64,000 nt of DNA from Asparagopsis taxiformis (Eukaryota; Rhodophyta; Florideophyceae; Bonnemaisoniales; Bonnemaisoniaceae), in NCBI GenBank assembly GCA_030407315.1, contig JALQPE010001740.1:62001-126000 (forward strand), in the 5' to 3' direction. Positions 27,501 to 36,990 of the stretch are shown here, in pieces. The position numbers and the translations under genes were made by a program. The notes beneath the pieces are model-generated. The model was not told the DNA's origin, searched no databases, and was given only the letters and a program-made list of their open reading frames with translations. Numbering within the stretch: position 1 is the first letter of the stretch; each line of letters starts with the position of its first letter.

Positions 27501-29527
27501 TGCATTTCAGTCGTGTTTTCATGACACCCAACGGCAAATTGGGACATTGTCACGTTTTGCGAACTGGCGAGATCGTCTTGGTGCACCCCGTATAACTTGG
27601 AGTTGCTCGATGACGAGCAAACCTCGCTCAATTCTGTAGTGGCACTTATTTGACCAGGAGATGACTGAATATCAACGTTACGACCATCGCAGCCCATCGC
27701 TTCAGACGCAGCGTCAGTTGCACCGTCTTCGTAAGGGTCGCCGTGGATTTCTGCCTTGCAGTATGTATTTGCAGTGGTCAGTTGTGATGGACTTTCAGTT
27801 TGCAGCGAATCGTCATTCGACGAAGCAATACAATCACCTTTTGAAGAGGGACTGGTAAGCTTGGCATCACGTTCCGATGTCTCCGTCCTTTCCTCAACTT
27901 TGCAAATTACTTGAAGAGTGCTACTGGTGGAATTTGAGATGGTATTCTCCATGTATGGTGGCAAGGATACTTGATGTTCTTCAGGAACTGACGAAGTCTC
28001 ACAAACCAACACATTCCGGCTGCTTGTTGCATCCACTGATGATGAAAAAGCATTGATGCTGACACTAGATTTGGTGGCCTCTTCATCCTTAACATCAGAT
28101 AGATGGTCATCAACTGCTACCTGGGACTCTGTATCCGACAAATCAGCATGGGAAGATCCAGAAAAACTCGCTTGGGGAGGTGTTCTTTCAAGTTTGGTAT
28201 TCGAAGCACATGAATTCTCAACAATCATTGTACTGGAAAGAGAACCCATTGCAACAGAGTATGTTTGTATCAGATCCACATTGTCAGATTCACAATAGTC
28301 CAAGTATCGCTTTGTCTCGCTCACTGTGGAAGCACTGTTTGTTACTGAACTGAGGCTGTTCTCACTTGGATCGATACCATTCAAGGCAGATGGAATAGGG
28401 GATGGAGAAAAACCGAGAATGGCTTTGGTGGTATTGTTATGGTCTGGGCCTGGTGTATCATAGGATATGACTGGAACAGAGCTTCGGATTGCGCGGGCAG
28501 TCCTAAAGTCCTCCATCTCAGCTATGTTGGTTGCTGGAGTGTAGTAGTCTGCGGAGTTGGTTGGAGAAGTTGAGCTTTGCGCAGGAGATGGGGTTTGTAT
28601 CTTGTGAAGACGTGTCGTCGGAAGAAACTTGACTGACCTTCGTTTAGAAGGCGTGTTTTCAACTTCTTGAGATGCTGTATGCGTAGATGTTGAGAGCCGG
28701 GTTGCTGTGGGATCAATATGCGCAAGGAGTTTGCAAAGACCGTTTAGGGTGGTGCTTAGTATTGTGTGCGTAACTTTTTCAACTGTTTGGGCAGAGGATG
28801 AAGTCTTGAAATGGTCGCAGTCATTATCCACCACCTCAGTTCGTTGGTATGCAAAGAAGCAAATGAATGCAAAGCACTTGTAAAATTGGTCAATTTGCAA
28901 GACTTGCTCTGCATCTGCCTCTGAAGATGAACGCGCACTCGTAGATGTATCGTCTGCAAGGCAAAGTTGCAACCCAGGCTGAACCTCTGAGGATTGTTGT
29001 TCGGAGAGGATGTACGCCTTGATCATGAGTTGATTAAAGTCTTGAAGGGCGAGAGCATCAGGGGCAGATGCTGAGTTATTGTTGGGGGAAAATAAGAACT
29101 GGGCAAGGGTAGGAATCTGTTGATTGACGAGTTGGGGGACGGCTGCCGTCGCGTAAGCTTCGTTGAATGCGGAAAATGGAACACTGTCATCCTCAGCAAT
29201 CATTGTGGTTGCAGGTAATGAGTTTGGCGAAACGCTCATTGTTTGTGATTCGTGTCGCGCTTCCATCTGGGATTGATTGAGCTGGTTATGCATGGAAGAG
29301 TCTGCGAGCACAAATTGCTGATAATATGTGCTCGTCAGATGTGATGTGGGACTGAGGATGGTCTGGGGTGGAAAAGTGGGTTCTAAGTAAACATATGGCG
29401 TTGGAGGTGATCGCATGCAAGTCGAAGGCGGCACGTCACGTAGCTTGATAAAGCAGTTTAGATCTCTATCGAAATTGGCGGGCCCATTACAAATCATTTG
29501 AATTTGAAAATGTGTAGTAGACATCAT
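24566..29527 (-). CDS. Giant acidic tail-anchored protein, unknown function
   Basis: This is a single 1653-residue open frame. The N-terminal about 270 residues look partly ordered and helical (QIDQFYKCFAFICFFAYQRT, HTILSTTLNGLCKLLAHID). The next about 1150 residues are low-complexity, Ser/Thr/Asp/Glu-rich and strongly acidic, with many S-S-S and S-D/E clusters suited to phosphorylation. Near the C-terminus there is a coiled coil (about 1510-1600: LELRLEELVAEQKRVMQRL, ERIAAEQQELFKVLKEVKK). A single hydrophobic helix (MIMGGLTLVVVGFLVLQW) and about 15 residues follow. This is the layout of a tail-anchored protein facing the cytosol, with a coiled coil next to the membrane, as in some golgins, nuclear-envelope or ER tethers. 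No family is recognised. It shares a 277-bp divergent promoter with mitochondrial uS8. Confidence 0.85.
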   Translation of the reverse strand: MMSTTHFQIQMICNGPANFDRDLNCFIKLRDVPPSTCMRSPPTPYVYLEPTFPPQTILSPTSHLTSTYYQQFVLADSSMHNQLNQSQMEARHESQTMSVSPNSLPATTMIAEDDSVPFSAFNEAYATAAVPQLVNQQIPTLAQFLFSPNNNSASAPDALALQDFNQLMIKAYILSEQQSSEVQPGLQLCLADDTSTSARSSSEADAEQVLQIDQFYKCFAFICFFAYQRTEVVDNDCDHFKTSSSAQTVEKVTHTILSTTLNGLCKLLAHIDPTATRLSTSTHTASQEVENTPSKRRSVKFLPTTRLHKIQTPSPAQSSTSPTNSADYYTPATNIAEMEDFRTARAIRSSVPVISYDTPGPDHNNTTKAILGFSPSPIPSALNGIDPSENSLSSVTNSASTVSETKRYLDYCESDNVDLIQTYSVAMGSLSSTMIVENSCASNTKLERTPPQASFSGSSHADLSDTESQVAVDDHLSDVKDEEATKSSVSINAFSSSVDATSSRNVLVCETSSVPEEHQVSLPPYMENTISNSTSSTLQVICKVEERTETSERDAKLTSPSSKGDCIASSNDDSLQTESPSQLTTANTYCKAEIHGDPYEDGATDAASEAMGCDGRNVDIQSSPGQISATTELSEVCSSSSNSKLYGVHQDDLASSQNVTMSQFAVGCHENTTEMQYGSRKPVAYDEHDALSEDDAVHDESKFDGEDVSSSTSAHLGSTPLVSPRPQIAFNTGNFFECKDQVSETSDSMTPTARQCFAPDTVSISKPTVPETSGYLQPKALLADDSAHVSEEPENLQQCNLEEREMCVEIQTTEPGAKTPSFAISTGTSQDDTSKPSKNTPACGDITSVAADVDSSKCGPITGESCDVSQMMRPNATVSNAVEEESEILPDPANLIDGDSSADEIEDSKESPLVEVPLTCSTHALLPIGTSENDGTVLDPSLQNASVSRSYDDYDSVIADCGSIMSGREHDIQSLLIPDETDLSDLKFVSRELSRLEDAANVPISTANDSAEFSADRHSVVENPAESSNDTKLRVAPPLPVVVPKSEEDLQGYSNETVPNNTGVVTNNDVTALETDHSQSPGESPLERKCPLSISTCAVEEVNRGDDDTTTLESKSESTIFNATNQEGRATIEPFVEGSKHGENASNVTAMTESTKPELKLCGNDNQSYSGSPEVKKSASASIVDNLLDEQLSQVGHGSIVHDTRGSTGSKDDLEASDALPNTDLDGVEFGCSSSNRNSRTNSGRLDHHSMLELSEGDAVSIDECDVGNVAAQLYGDYGTYSAEDQRSIAASSSEEIQSPDLKDHLQLFGSYNGSAPSSNRRLMFQDSDEDSLTSPSSDSMYDDDAADESDSKSSLSWKSRMEFLDGLENETICNSLFSGEKQESGLSDSYIEDSYDAGMFEDDDSDFSPEHFEAIVRNHTAKMRYNLEQRLQGSAMAEICDAHEATVTASTCNGPMADPTCTDSYEDKATIYDDVQIGRVESSKKSSTSISKKSDEDGEKVDYVVERRTSGDKNDESVAQKTLELRLEELVAEQKRVMQRLDGMAEAREAIEKGSNNVVMDANGSEESIELDGQLERIAAEQQELFKVLKEVKKTCGSLREEVRGSEPRGMMRTMRRVFEMIMGGLTLVVVGFLVLQWHVDRDGMAFRNVPV

Positions 29528-29804
29528 TGGCTATTTCAATTCAATCATGCATGTAAGTCTGGCTGTACTACAACTTTCATAACTGTCAGCTTTCTAACAA
29601 AGCCCCAAAATCGAAAGTATTTCGGTTTTCCTTTTTCCAAATCTGGCCATCGCTCAAGTCAACCCATTCTGCGGTCGTGTTCAGATCAACCACTGCGTGT
29701 TGGGTCTCATCAATCGACGGTAGCAAGAAGCAGGGCGTCAGAGGCGTCGCGTTGGCCACCGTTGATTCCTTCTTCAATACGACCAAACCCAGATTTGCGC
29801 AAAA
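29528..29804. promoter_or_regulatory. Short divergent promoter, giant gene / uS8m
   Basis: Only 277 bp separate two opposite start codons, so the two promoters are shared or overlapping. No TATA element is obvious. Confidence 0.45.
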
Positions 29805-30233
29805 ATGGGCCGCAAGGGCGTCCTTCTTGCAGATCCTGTCAGTGATCTCTTCACACGAATCCGCAATGGTCAAGCTGCGAAACGCATGTCCATCCGACAT
29901 CCTTATTCCCGTTTTGCTCTTTCAATTGTCGATGCGTTGGTCCGCCATAGTTACGTCGAGTCTGTCAAAATTATTCCGCCTGCTAGTCCAAAGGCTCCGC
30001 AATTTGATCATTTGGAAATCTCGCTCAAGTACGACAACGCCGGAAATGGAGTCATTCGCAAAATCAAACGTATTTCAAAGCCCTCTCGCAGAATTTACAG
30101 AGCGATCGATGAGCTGCCCCTTGCCTCTGGAGGACTAGGCGCTTGGATTCTCTCCACACCGAAAGGCGTCCTTCACTGCGCAGAGGCGCGCGAACAACGT
30201 GTAGGAGGGGAGGTTCTTGGTGAGGTGTTGTAA
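29805..30233 (+). CDS. RPS8: Bacterial-type ribosomal protein uS8, probably mitochondrial
   Basis: This is a 142-residue protein close to the usual bacterial uS8 length. It opens DPVSDLFTRIRNGQAAKRMS. The middle has GVIRKIKRISKPSRRIY, and the C-terminal signature is GGLGAWILSTPKGVLHC followed by EAREQRVGGEVL. This differs from cytosolic uS8 (S15A), so it serves an organelle ribosome. Red algal plastid genomes usually encode their own rps8, which makes the mitochondrion more likely (inference). No long presequence is visible; the basic N-terminus may be enough. The gene converges on the REJ-type gene. Confidence 0.92.
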   Translation: MGRKGVLLADPVSDLFTRIRNGQAAKRMSIRHPYSRFALSIVDALVRHSYVESVKIIPPASPKAPQFDHLEISLKYDNAGNGVIRKIKRISKPSRRIYRAIDELPLASGGLGAWILSTPKGVLHCAEAREQRVGGEVLGEVL

Positions 30234-30603
30234 ATACATTATACAGTTCTTAGGATGTGCTTCTGTGCGTTTTGGCGTTGTTACCATCCTCACCACCGCA
30301 GGCTCGCAATATTTGCATATCTACGTTTTCGGGCATGCTCTGTGGACATGCCGAGCCTGCGGTAACTTTGGCTCTGCTGGAACAGGCAAAAATCTTGCGA
30401 CACAAGGAACTTCATGCGTGGCATAGAGACGGTTCAAGAAGAGTTTTATGTCTAATCCCGATAACCAGAACATGTCGGTTTTAAAACTCACATAACTAAG
30501 CTATAATGGAAAAATAGATATCCCCAATGGCTGCTCACGTTTCATTTGTGCGGTATCCCCCGATTGCAATATTCCTATACAATTCTCTGATCTTCTTCCG
30601 ACC
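30234..30603. other. Convergent 3' spacer, 370 bp
   Basis: It lies between the stop codons of uS8 and the REJ/IPT receptor. No gene is recognised. Confidence 0.4.
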
Positions 30604-33600
30604 TCACTCTGGTGCTTGCGGTGCTGAATCGGCGTTGACTTCCATTGTGTTACCTCGTCCGAAAATATCTCGCTCAACGTACATTTCGCCAGAAAGCACC
30701 GGTTCAGTAGGAATTGCATTCGTTACTGTTGTTGTCGCATATAACCAAGAAGAAACGACAGCTGCAATGATAAACAGAAGACCCCCAATGATCAATCCAA
30801 CAAGTGCAGTCCCATTGAAGCCTAGTATCGTTGTGTCCGCCTCGGCAATCGCATTTGAAGATTTTTTCGATACGAGAGTGGAGCTCACAAGCCCACTCTC
30901 ATCGTTGCAAGCCTCTACCCAACCTTCGGTGGCGTTGTACTCGCTGGTTTTGGTTCCTTCGTAAACATATGTGTAGGCTTCGCCTTTTCCGGATACATCC
31001 ACTCCAAACTTCTTCAAATTGCTCACGGAGAACATCCCAGGCATGAAATCTAATGAGTCTGCCAGGAACTCACGTCTTCGAACTACCGGAAGTCTCCAAC
31101 AGAAGCACGGGTTTTCTTTTGCGACTTCAGCAGCAACTAGCTCACCATTTGTACCTTCCTTGAAGATTTTCGCCCAATACAATCGGTCCGCAAGATTAGA
31201 ACCAACTGGTGGATCTTGAAATCCGTACAGCAAAAAGTTTTCTGTCGTATGCAACACTAAGAAACGTTTCTCATCCTTCGACAATGAAAAGATATTCAAC
31301 AGACATTGTTCTTTTGCATAGAACAGCTCGTCGTCGGAGGGCCCGAGTACGACTTTTCGTTCAAGTCCGTTGACAATTTTTGTCGGCATGTGTCCATCGT
31401 TGGATGCTACAACAACAGAATACTCACCATACTCTCCGTTCGAGCCTATCGGAATCTGTGTGTTGAACCCCCCTAGCTTTCCTGAGACCACGGATGCTGT
31501 GAATGGTTCAGCAGTCCATGCCTGCGTATCTGCATAAAGATTAGCTGGTGCAACATCTATCTGCCGAAGTCTACGACGAGAATTTCCCCCTTGACCAATA
31601 TTCTTTGCTAGACGATTGAGGTTCTCAAGAAATGAAGGGAAATGCGGACCCATACTGTTCATCGTTCTTGCAGGTGTATTCTTCACACAGCAATTGACGA
31701 TGTTCATGCTGTTGTAGACCGTCTCTTCATCGAGTATAGATTGTTTCATCACTTCCGAAGTCAGCAGCATACCGTTTATCCCATGATATGTATTCGGGAA
31801 AGAGCTGCAGAATATTCTTCTAGCTCCGATTGATATCTCAGAAGCTGTCTTCATGCGGTAAACAAGTAGTTCCTCTTCGGTGAGTTCCGTAGGACTGGTG
31901 AGATTCTGTGCGCCACTTTCTTCGGTACCAACTGCCTGAGACTCCAGAAGGTTTAGTGCGGTGTCATGTGCAAGTTGTGTCCAGGCGTTATCATTTCCCT
32001 GCTCAAAGAGTATCTGCAATTCTTGCAAAGTCGTACTCCGATCCACTGTACCCGTTATTGTAATAGTTTGAGACATGTTCTGTGAAGCAAGGAGGGCTTT
32101 TCCTTGCATGTCGAATACATAAACGCTGAGAGAGTATTCTCCAGGTCGCCCAACCCGAAAATGGACAATATCGAACCCAGTACATCCTCCGATGCAGAAT
32201 TCGCTTCCCGTAGAGTCTGAGAGTATGAAATAATACGAAAAAGTGTTTGAGATTGACGGTATACCAGCTGTGGCAGTGAACAGTGTATCACTTGTTCCAT
32301 TAGAAATAGGAAGAGGTAGAAGATTCACGACCGGTGCCTCAATTGTATGTAACTCAACCAGGACGGATGTAGCTTCATACTCAGCGCTTGCATCAAAATG
32401 GATGGTGAATACATACGTGGTATAAGGTCTTAAAACATTGCCAACGATTCCAAGTGGCTTTGTATTCAACGAACTTGCCTCAAGTGAGAAGTAGTCGGGA
32501 TTCTGGATGAGATGGTCTGGGGCAAAAAAATTAGTCTCCTTTGGCTCAGTCAGCTCGTAAGACCACGATACACCAGGTGGTGCTGTGACAGATATCACGA
32601 GCGGCTCAAAATACGAAATTCTGCGGAGGTTCTGAGCCAAACCATTTGCCTTCATAACATTGAAAGAAAAATCAGTGAGAATCGGAAGACTACCACCGTC
32701 CTGTACTTTAACTAGCAACGTGACGGTGGATGAGACACGATCCACATCCTTCCGAATAGTGAGATTATACTGTAGAAATTTGGTCTCATGTTGAGACTCA
32801 AGGACTGCACTCGTGATAACGAACTCTGCTACCGTGCTGCTAGGCAGAAATACAGCAGCACAAGGAACAGATTCATGAACTGAAAAGACTGATGCAGAAC
32901 TTTGGTTACAAGACCACTCATACGTTAGGCCACTGAATTGATCTCCTGCAATAACATCAGGATCATATGAGCTTGTCCCAAAGATATTGATACTCGATAG
33001 TCGATTGACAGTCATCTGTTTTTCACCATGTCGAATCAATGCAACTAAGGGAGACCTCTCAATCACAACTTTTGTCGTCGCATAGCCAGCAATGTTTTCT
33101 TGATCCAACATCCAAACTTTGAAAGAAACGTCATGAATTCCGTACGAAAGTTGTTCCCTCTGAATGACAAATTCCCATCCAAGACGGGTAGGAGTAGTTG
33201 TAAGGCTTGGGTTAAGAAGTGCACCTGTCGCATTTGCCGAAGAGAATTGCTGTTTTGCTCCGAAGGCGTCCCATTCAAATATCATCGTCTGATTTCCATT
33301 GTAGCAATCTCCGGGAGGTTCGACAATAGCAGATAAACGCAGGGGTACATCTGGTGATGAAATTGTTCTCTTGGGAACCTGAAGTATAAAAGCACCGATG
33401 GAGACCACGTGAGCTCGTAATAGGCTTATTTCTTCCCAGATTGTAGAATGTAAAAGTGTAACCTCAACTCTTAGAATATATAGAGTTGCATTGAATGAAT
33501 CTGGTTGTAACGCAATGGTCTGAGCAGACGAATTAACATAAGAGAAGTTTGTAGAACTAAATGCGTCCTCTCCTGTGTTACCAGCCCTGAGAAGAGACCA

Positions 33601-35301
33601 ATGATACGACTGAATTTGATTCGCATAAGGTTGAACAATAGCAGTAAATCGAACTGGTGTACAATCTCCAACTCTATATATATCATCTTCAATTTGAGAT
33701 GTACCAGATTGCGAAATTCGAACCACAGCATTCGTCAATATGAAGGAAAAGAGGCCACCATTTGAAACAGCATTCCCAATTTGGATAGTCACAAGAAATT
33801 CAAAGCTTTCGCCTAGTTTTGATCTTGGAGGCATAACAATAGTAATCTTGTTATCGTCAATTGAGGAAATGAATTGCCTATCCAGTTTCGTGCCTGAAAA
33901 GAATATTCCGTGCAGATCTGCATCGAACTTTGGAAAATAACCATGTATGGTTACGGGTATACCCCCGTTTTCGGGAGCATTGTCTGGCGACATACTATCG
34001 ATTTTCAAGCTCTGGTTATCGTATGAAAGAGTAGAATCCGAGCTCCGCATGAATATGGCCTTCTGAAAAGAGCTGGATGACGTATTATTGGAATGTTGGC
34101 TATATTCCATCTCCCACGTCAAGTCGGTTCCAAAGCCAGGTTTCGTTATGAATGAAACTTCCTGTGTGAAATTATGAGTATAGTACGAACCTTGAACTTC
34201 GCTGAACGGCTCAGTAACATTGGATACTTGGAGACGAAAATAACTTATATCTCTCCACTCTGAGTTGATAATTTCACATTTTAGGTATTCTCCTCCTTCA
34301 GGTCTCAACAATGGATTGTTTGGGATAACATCCATGATTACAACTGGAGGACTTCCAGTGATGAATATGTTGAGAAGTCCCTGAAAAACTTCACTCGATA
34401 ATTGAGGACTTCCTGACGTAAGGCCACTCCATGACACATGGATACTGAAGTTGCCAATCCGATAAGGATTGTATAATATCCCAAATCTTAAGCTGCCATC
34501 GATATCAGAGTATAGACCATAGCCACAACCAGGCGGTAATTGAATCCCGTCAGTAGTAGAATATGTTCCTAGTGTTCTAGAGTCGCACTCTGTTCCATTG
34601 TGTGTTAACTCTCCTGAAACATCCGAAACAGAAAATTGGAGGGTGTCCAGATGAGGAAGTGGCCCCCCTAGCGACCCTGAAGTCGATGTACCATCAGGAA
34701 ACTGAATAAAGCAGCGAATTTTGTCCTCGTCACTGATGGTCTTCTCCATAGCTACTTGATATGGTAAAGAATAAGCTCTCCCCTCCCCTGAAACGACTGT
34801 TACATTCCCTGGAGTGAGTTCCTTGTAGAATGTGACACCTGCAATAGTAAATAGTACTGACGTTGAGTCAATGATTTCACCAGTTGCCCTCCTGGTTAAT
34901 GTGAGGATGTATTCGGTAGTGCCAACCATTTCATCAAAAGAAAATGTACATGAAACATTGACAGTTCCTGGGATTACCGAGGAAACGAGAATATTGTCGG
35001 TGCCGTTGATGCTAAGGACGTTTTCATTTGAGCTGCTTTGGATAAATTCAATATCTTCTACAGATAGACCCTCAGGTAGGTCAGAGAAAAGGAAGCTCTT
35101 CACATCGTCAACATTTCCGTACTCTTGAAGCAAGAGGGTTTCCTCTATTTGGCGTGATGATCCAAAAAGCTCTGTTTGCAGAGATGGCGGCTGAAGGCTA
35201 TCGAACTCAGGAAAGCGGACGATGCTGAGTTCTTGAGCGTTGGCGCCGTACGATGAAAGTAGAAAGACGAGCAGGATAAAGGATATGATCAGATCGTTCA
35301 T
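30604..35301 (-). CDS. Large REJ/IPT-domain type I surface protein
   Basis: The first ATG (35301) starts a signal peptide (NDLIISFILLVFLLSS), giving 1565 residues. Beta-rich, N-glycosylation-rich repeats follow. An IPT/TIG domain spans about 430-520 (IDSMSPDNAPENGGIPVTIH). A REJ-like region spans about 530-1000, with PVRFTAIVQP, DVPLRLSAIVEPPGDC and the FGTSSYDPDVIAGDQ PKD/REJ motif. Further beta and helical regions lead to one membrane helix near 1495-1520 (GLIIGGLLFIIAAVVSSW) and a 45-residue cytosolic tail. REJ domains occur in polycystin-1 and sperm receptors, but no channel, PLAT domain or multi-helix domain follows here. A clear GPS cleavage motif was not found. It is probably a plasma-membrane adhesion or recognition protein; the ligand is unknown. 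Confidence 0.82.
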   Translation of the reverse strand: MNDLIISFILLVFLLSSYGANAQELSIVRFPEFDSLQPPSLQTELFGSSRQIEETLLLQEYGNVDDVKSFLFSDLPEGLSVEDIEFIQSSSNENVLSINGTDNILVSSVIPGTVNVSCTFSFDEMVGTTEYILTLTRRATGEIIDSTSVLFTIAGVTFYKELTPGNVTVVSGEGRAYSLPYQVAMEKTISDEDKIRCFIQFPDGTSTSGSLGGPLPHLDTLQFSVSDVSGELTHNGTECDSRTLGTYSTTDGIQLPPGCGYGLYSDIDGSLRFGILYNPYRIGNFSIHVSWSGLTSGSPQLSSEVFQGLLNIFITGSPPVVIMDVIPNNPLLRPEGGEYLKCEIINSEWRDISYFRLQVSNVTEPFSEVQGSYYTHNFTQEVSFITKPGFGTDLTWEMEYSQHSNNTSSSSFQKAIFMRSSDSTLSYDNQSLKIDSMSPDNAPENGGIPVTIHGYFPKFDADLHGIFFSGTKLDRQFISSIDDNKITIVMPPRSKLGESFEFLVTIQIGNAVSNGGLFSFILTNAVVRISQSGTSQIEDDIYRVGDCTPVRFTAIVQPYANQIQSYHWSLLRAGNTGEDAFSSTNFSYVNSSAQTIALQPDSFNATLYILRVEVTLLHSTIWEEISLLRAHVVSIGAFILQVPKRTISSPDVPLRLSAIVEPPGDCYNGNQTMIFEWDAFGAKQQFSSANATGALLNPSLTTTPTRLGWEFVIQREQLSYGIHDVSFKVWMLDQENIAGYATTKVVIERSPLVALIRHGEKQMTVNRLSSINIFGTSSYDPDVIAGDQFSGLTYEWSCNQSSASVFSVHESVPCAAVFLPSSTVAEFVITSAVLESQHETKFLQYNLTIRKDVDRVSSTVTLLVKVQDGGSLPILTDFSFNVMKANGLAQNLRRISYFEPLVISVTAPPGVSWSYELTEPKETNFFAPDHLIQNPDYFSLEASSLNTKPLGIVGNVLRPYTTYVFTIHFDASAEYEATSVLVELHTIEAPVVNLLPLPISNGTSDTLFTATAGIPSISNTFSYYFILSDSTGSEFCIGGCTGFDIVHFRVGRPGEYSLSVYVFDMQGKALLASQNMSQTITITGTVDRSTTLQELQILFEQGNDNAWTQLAHDTALNLLESQAVGTEESGAQNLTSPTELTEEELLVYRMKTASEISIGARRIFCSSFPNTYHGINGMLLTSEVMKQSILDEETVYNSMNIVNCCVKNTPARTMNSMGPHFPSFLENLNRLAKNIGQGGNSRRRLRQIDVAPANLYADTQAWTAEPFTASVVSGKLGGFNTQIPIGSNGEYGEYSVVVASNDGHMPTKIVNGLERKVVLGPSDDELFYAKEQCLLNIFSLSKDEKRFLVLHTTENFLLYGFQDPPVGSNLADRLYWAKIFKEGTNGELVAAEVAKENPCFCWRLPVVRRREFLADSLDFMPGMFSVSNLKKFGVDVSGKGEAYTYVYEGTKTSEYNATEGWVEACNDESGLVSSTLVSKKSSNAIAEADTTILGFNGTALVGLIIGGLLFIIAAVVSSWLYATTTVTNAIPTEPVLSGEMYVERDIFGRGNTMEVNADSAPQAPE

Positions 35302-35787
35302 GTTTCTGTGACTCAACCCGCGTAAAGTACTTCTGTCGTCGTGGACGAGAAGCAAGTAGGGTGAGCGCAGCTCAACTTGTAAAATCTATGTATCGGCAAT
35401 GATGGTCTAAGAAAATTGATTGAGGGGATATTGCCACCAAACCTTTCTACTCAAGTGAGAAATTGGACTACGGCAAAATGTGTGACACGGTGGGTTGTTT
35501 GTTTGGATACGAACTGCAAAAAATTGCCGCAAGTTGAGCGATTCAAAAATGGTCGTTGCATTTGAGAGCGCGAAAACATAAAAATCTTCCAGAGGACGAC
35601 ATCGCCTCATACGTCAGTCAGAAGTTGGCGTCCAGAAAGCTGAACTTAGAATGTTTGTCGTGTTTCCAGTATAATTTGAGTTGAGATACTCGTCACCAAC
35701 TTTTATGTCACCAGATGCCATTTAAACACTTTAATCGTATTCATGAAGCACTCCTACTCCCGGGAACACGCTACGCATACTAGGGAA
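35302..35787. other. Intergenic, 486 bp
   Basis: It holds the promoter of the REJ-type gene and the 3' region of CSP41b, both leftward. No other feature was seen. Confidence 0.4.
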
Positions 35788-36990
35788 TTAGACGACGCTT
35801 GGGCGCTTGACGGTGCTGAGAATAATCTCGTCTGTCTCGAAATCGTTCTTCAAACCGCCTTTTTCCTTCTTGATCAAAAAGTCGTTTTCATATGCGTCCT
35901 TCAGTCCAGCCATCAAATCGTATTCAATGCTCCAGTCCAGTTCCCGAAGCGCCTTATTCGGCGAACAGAAGAAATGTTGTGGACGGAAAGGGAAGGCCTT
36001 TTTCTTGCCAAAGTCCATTTCCTTCGGGTTATAATGAATGATCTCCGGCTCGGGCTTACCCATCACCTGTGCACACAGACGCGCCACACCGTCAAATGTA
36101 ATAGCAGTACGATCCTGCACATTGTATACTTCTCCATACGCCGCTGGATTGAGCGCGCATGCCGCCATAGCTGAAGCCAGGTCGCGCACATGGCCCAATC
36201 CAGTGAGATGCATGCCATGACCTGGAACACAGATCGGCATGCCCTTGTCTAGGCGCTCAAAGAACCACTGGTCAAGCGGATTGTAGTTGAGTGCACCGTA
36301 GATATACGTCGGCCGAATGGCCGTGAAGTTGACTCCGGAGGCGCGCAGGTAGTCCTCCGTGTTCAGCTTTCCTTTATGACGGCACTTCGGATCGACAGCG
36401 TCGCCCTCGATGTGTGGCATGACCTCTGATTTCAGGTAGACGCCTGCGGAGGACATGTAAACGTAATGTGCACCCATCTCTTTGGCGATATCGATGAGGG
36501 GAGCCGAGTCAGAAAGCTCGCGACCGTTGTTGTCGAAAATGGCATCAAACTTCTCCGCGGAGAGCGCCGACTTGAGCGCATCGGCGTCAGTACGGTCGGC
36601 AATGATGGAGCTAGTGCGCGAATTGCGCTCGTCGAAATGCTCATCGGTTTCGCCGGGAACGCGCAACTTGGGGTCACCAATTGGCTTGGAGCCGCGGTTG
36701 AGCACAACGATATCCGCTCCGCGATTGGCGAGCTCATGTACCAGATACAGACCGGAGAATCGTGTTCCACCAATGACAAGGATTCGCTTACCGGACAGTG
36801 GACCAGACACGGATGCCCTTGTGATCGTACGATTACGAGTAGTTTGTGTTGGGGCTGCAACACGCTGCGTGCGCAGCGATGTGAGACTTAACGGGTTGGT
36901 TGTGGACGAGAGGTAGCTCGAATGGGTGGACGAAAGGGCTTTGGAAGCGCATTGTGTTGCGAACGTGCCTGTGAAAGCTGGAGTGAACAT
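35788..36990 (-). CDS. CSP41B: CSP41b-type plastid NAD-epimerase-fold RNA-binding protein
   Basis: This is a 400-residue protein. The first about 60 residues are a Ser/Thr-rich plastid transit peptide. The mature part is an extended SDR (NAD-dependent epimerase) fold. It has a GGTRFSGLYLVHEL dinucleotide motif near residue 72, FDAIFDNNGRE, YVYMSSAGVYLKSE (YxxxK-like region altered), LRASGVNFTAIRPTYIYG and LGHVRDLASAMA. These are typical of CSP41b, which binds and stabilises plastid rRNA and mRNA stem-loops and supports plastid transcription and translation. The C-terminal about 40 residues extend past the fold (LKNDFETDEIIL). It diverges from the B12D-like gene across 614 bp. Confidence 0.93.
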   Translation of the reverse strand: MFTPAFTGTFATQCASKALSSTHSSYLSSTTNPLSLTSLRTQRVAAPTQTTRNRTITRASVSGPLSGKRILVIGGTRFSGLYLVHELANRGADIVVLNRGSKPIGDPKLRVPGETDEHFDERNSRTSSIIADRTDADALKSALSAEKFDAIFDNNGRELSDSAPLIDIAKEMGAHYVYMSSAGVYLKSEVMPHIEGDAVDPKCRHKGKLNTEDYLRASGVNFTAIRPTYIYGALNYNPLDQWFFERLDKGMPICVPGHGMHLTGLGHVRDLASAMAACALNPAAYGEVYNVQDRTAITFDGVARLCAQVMGKPEPEIIHYNPKEMDFGKKKAFPFRPQHFFCSPNKALRELDWSIEYDLMAGLKDAYENDFLIKKEKGGLKNDFETDEIILSTVKRPSVV

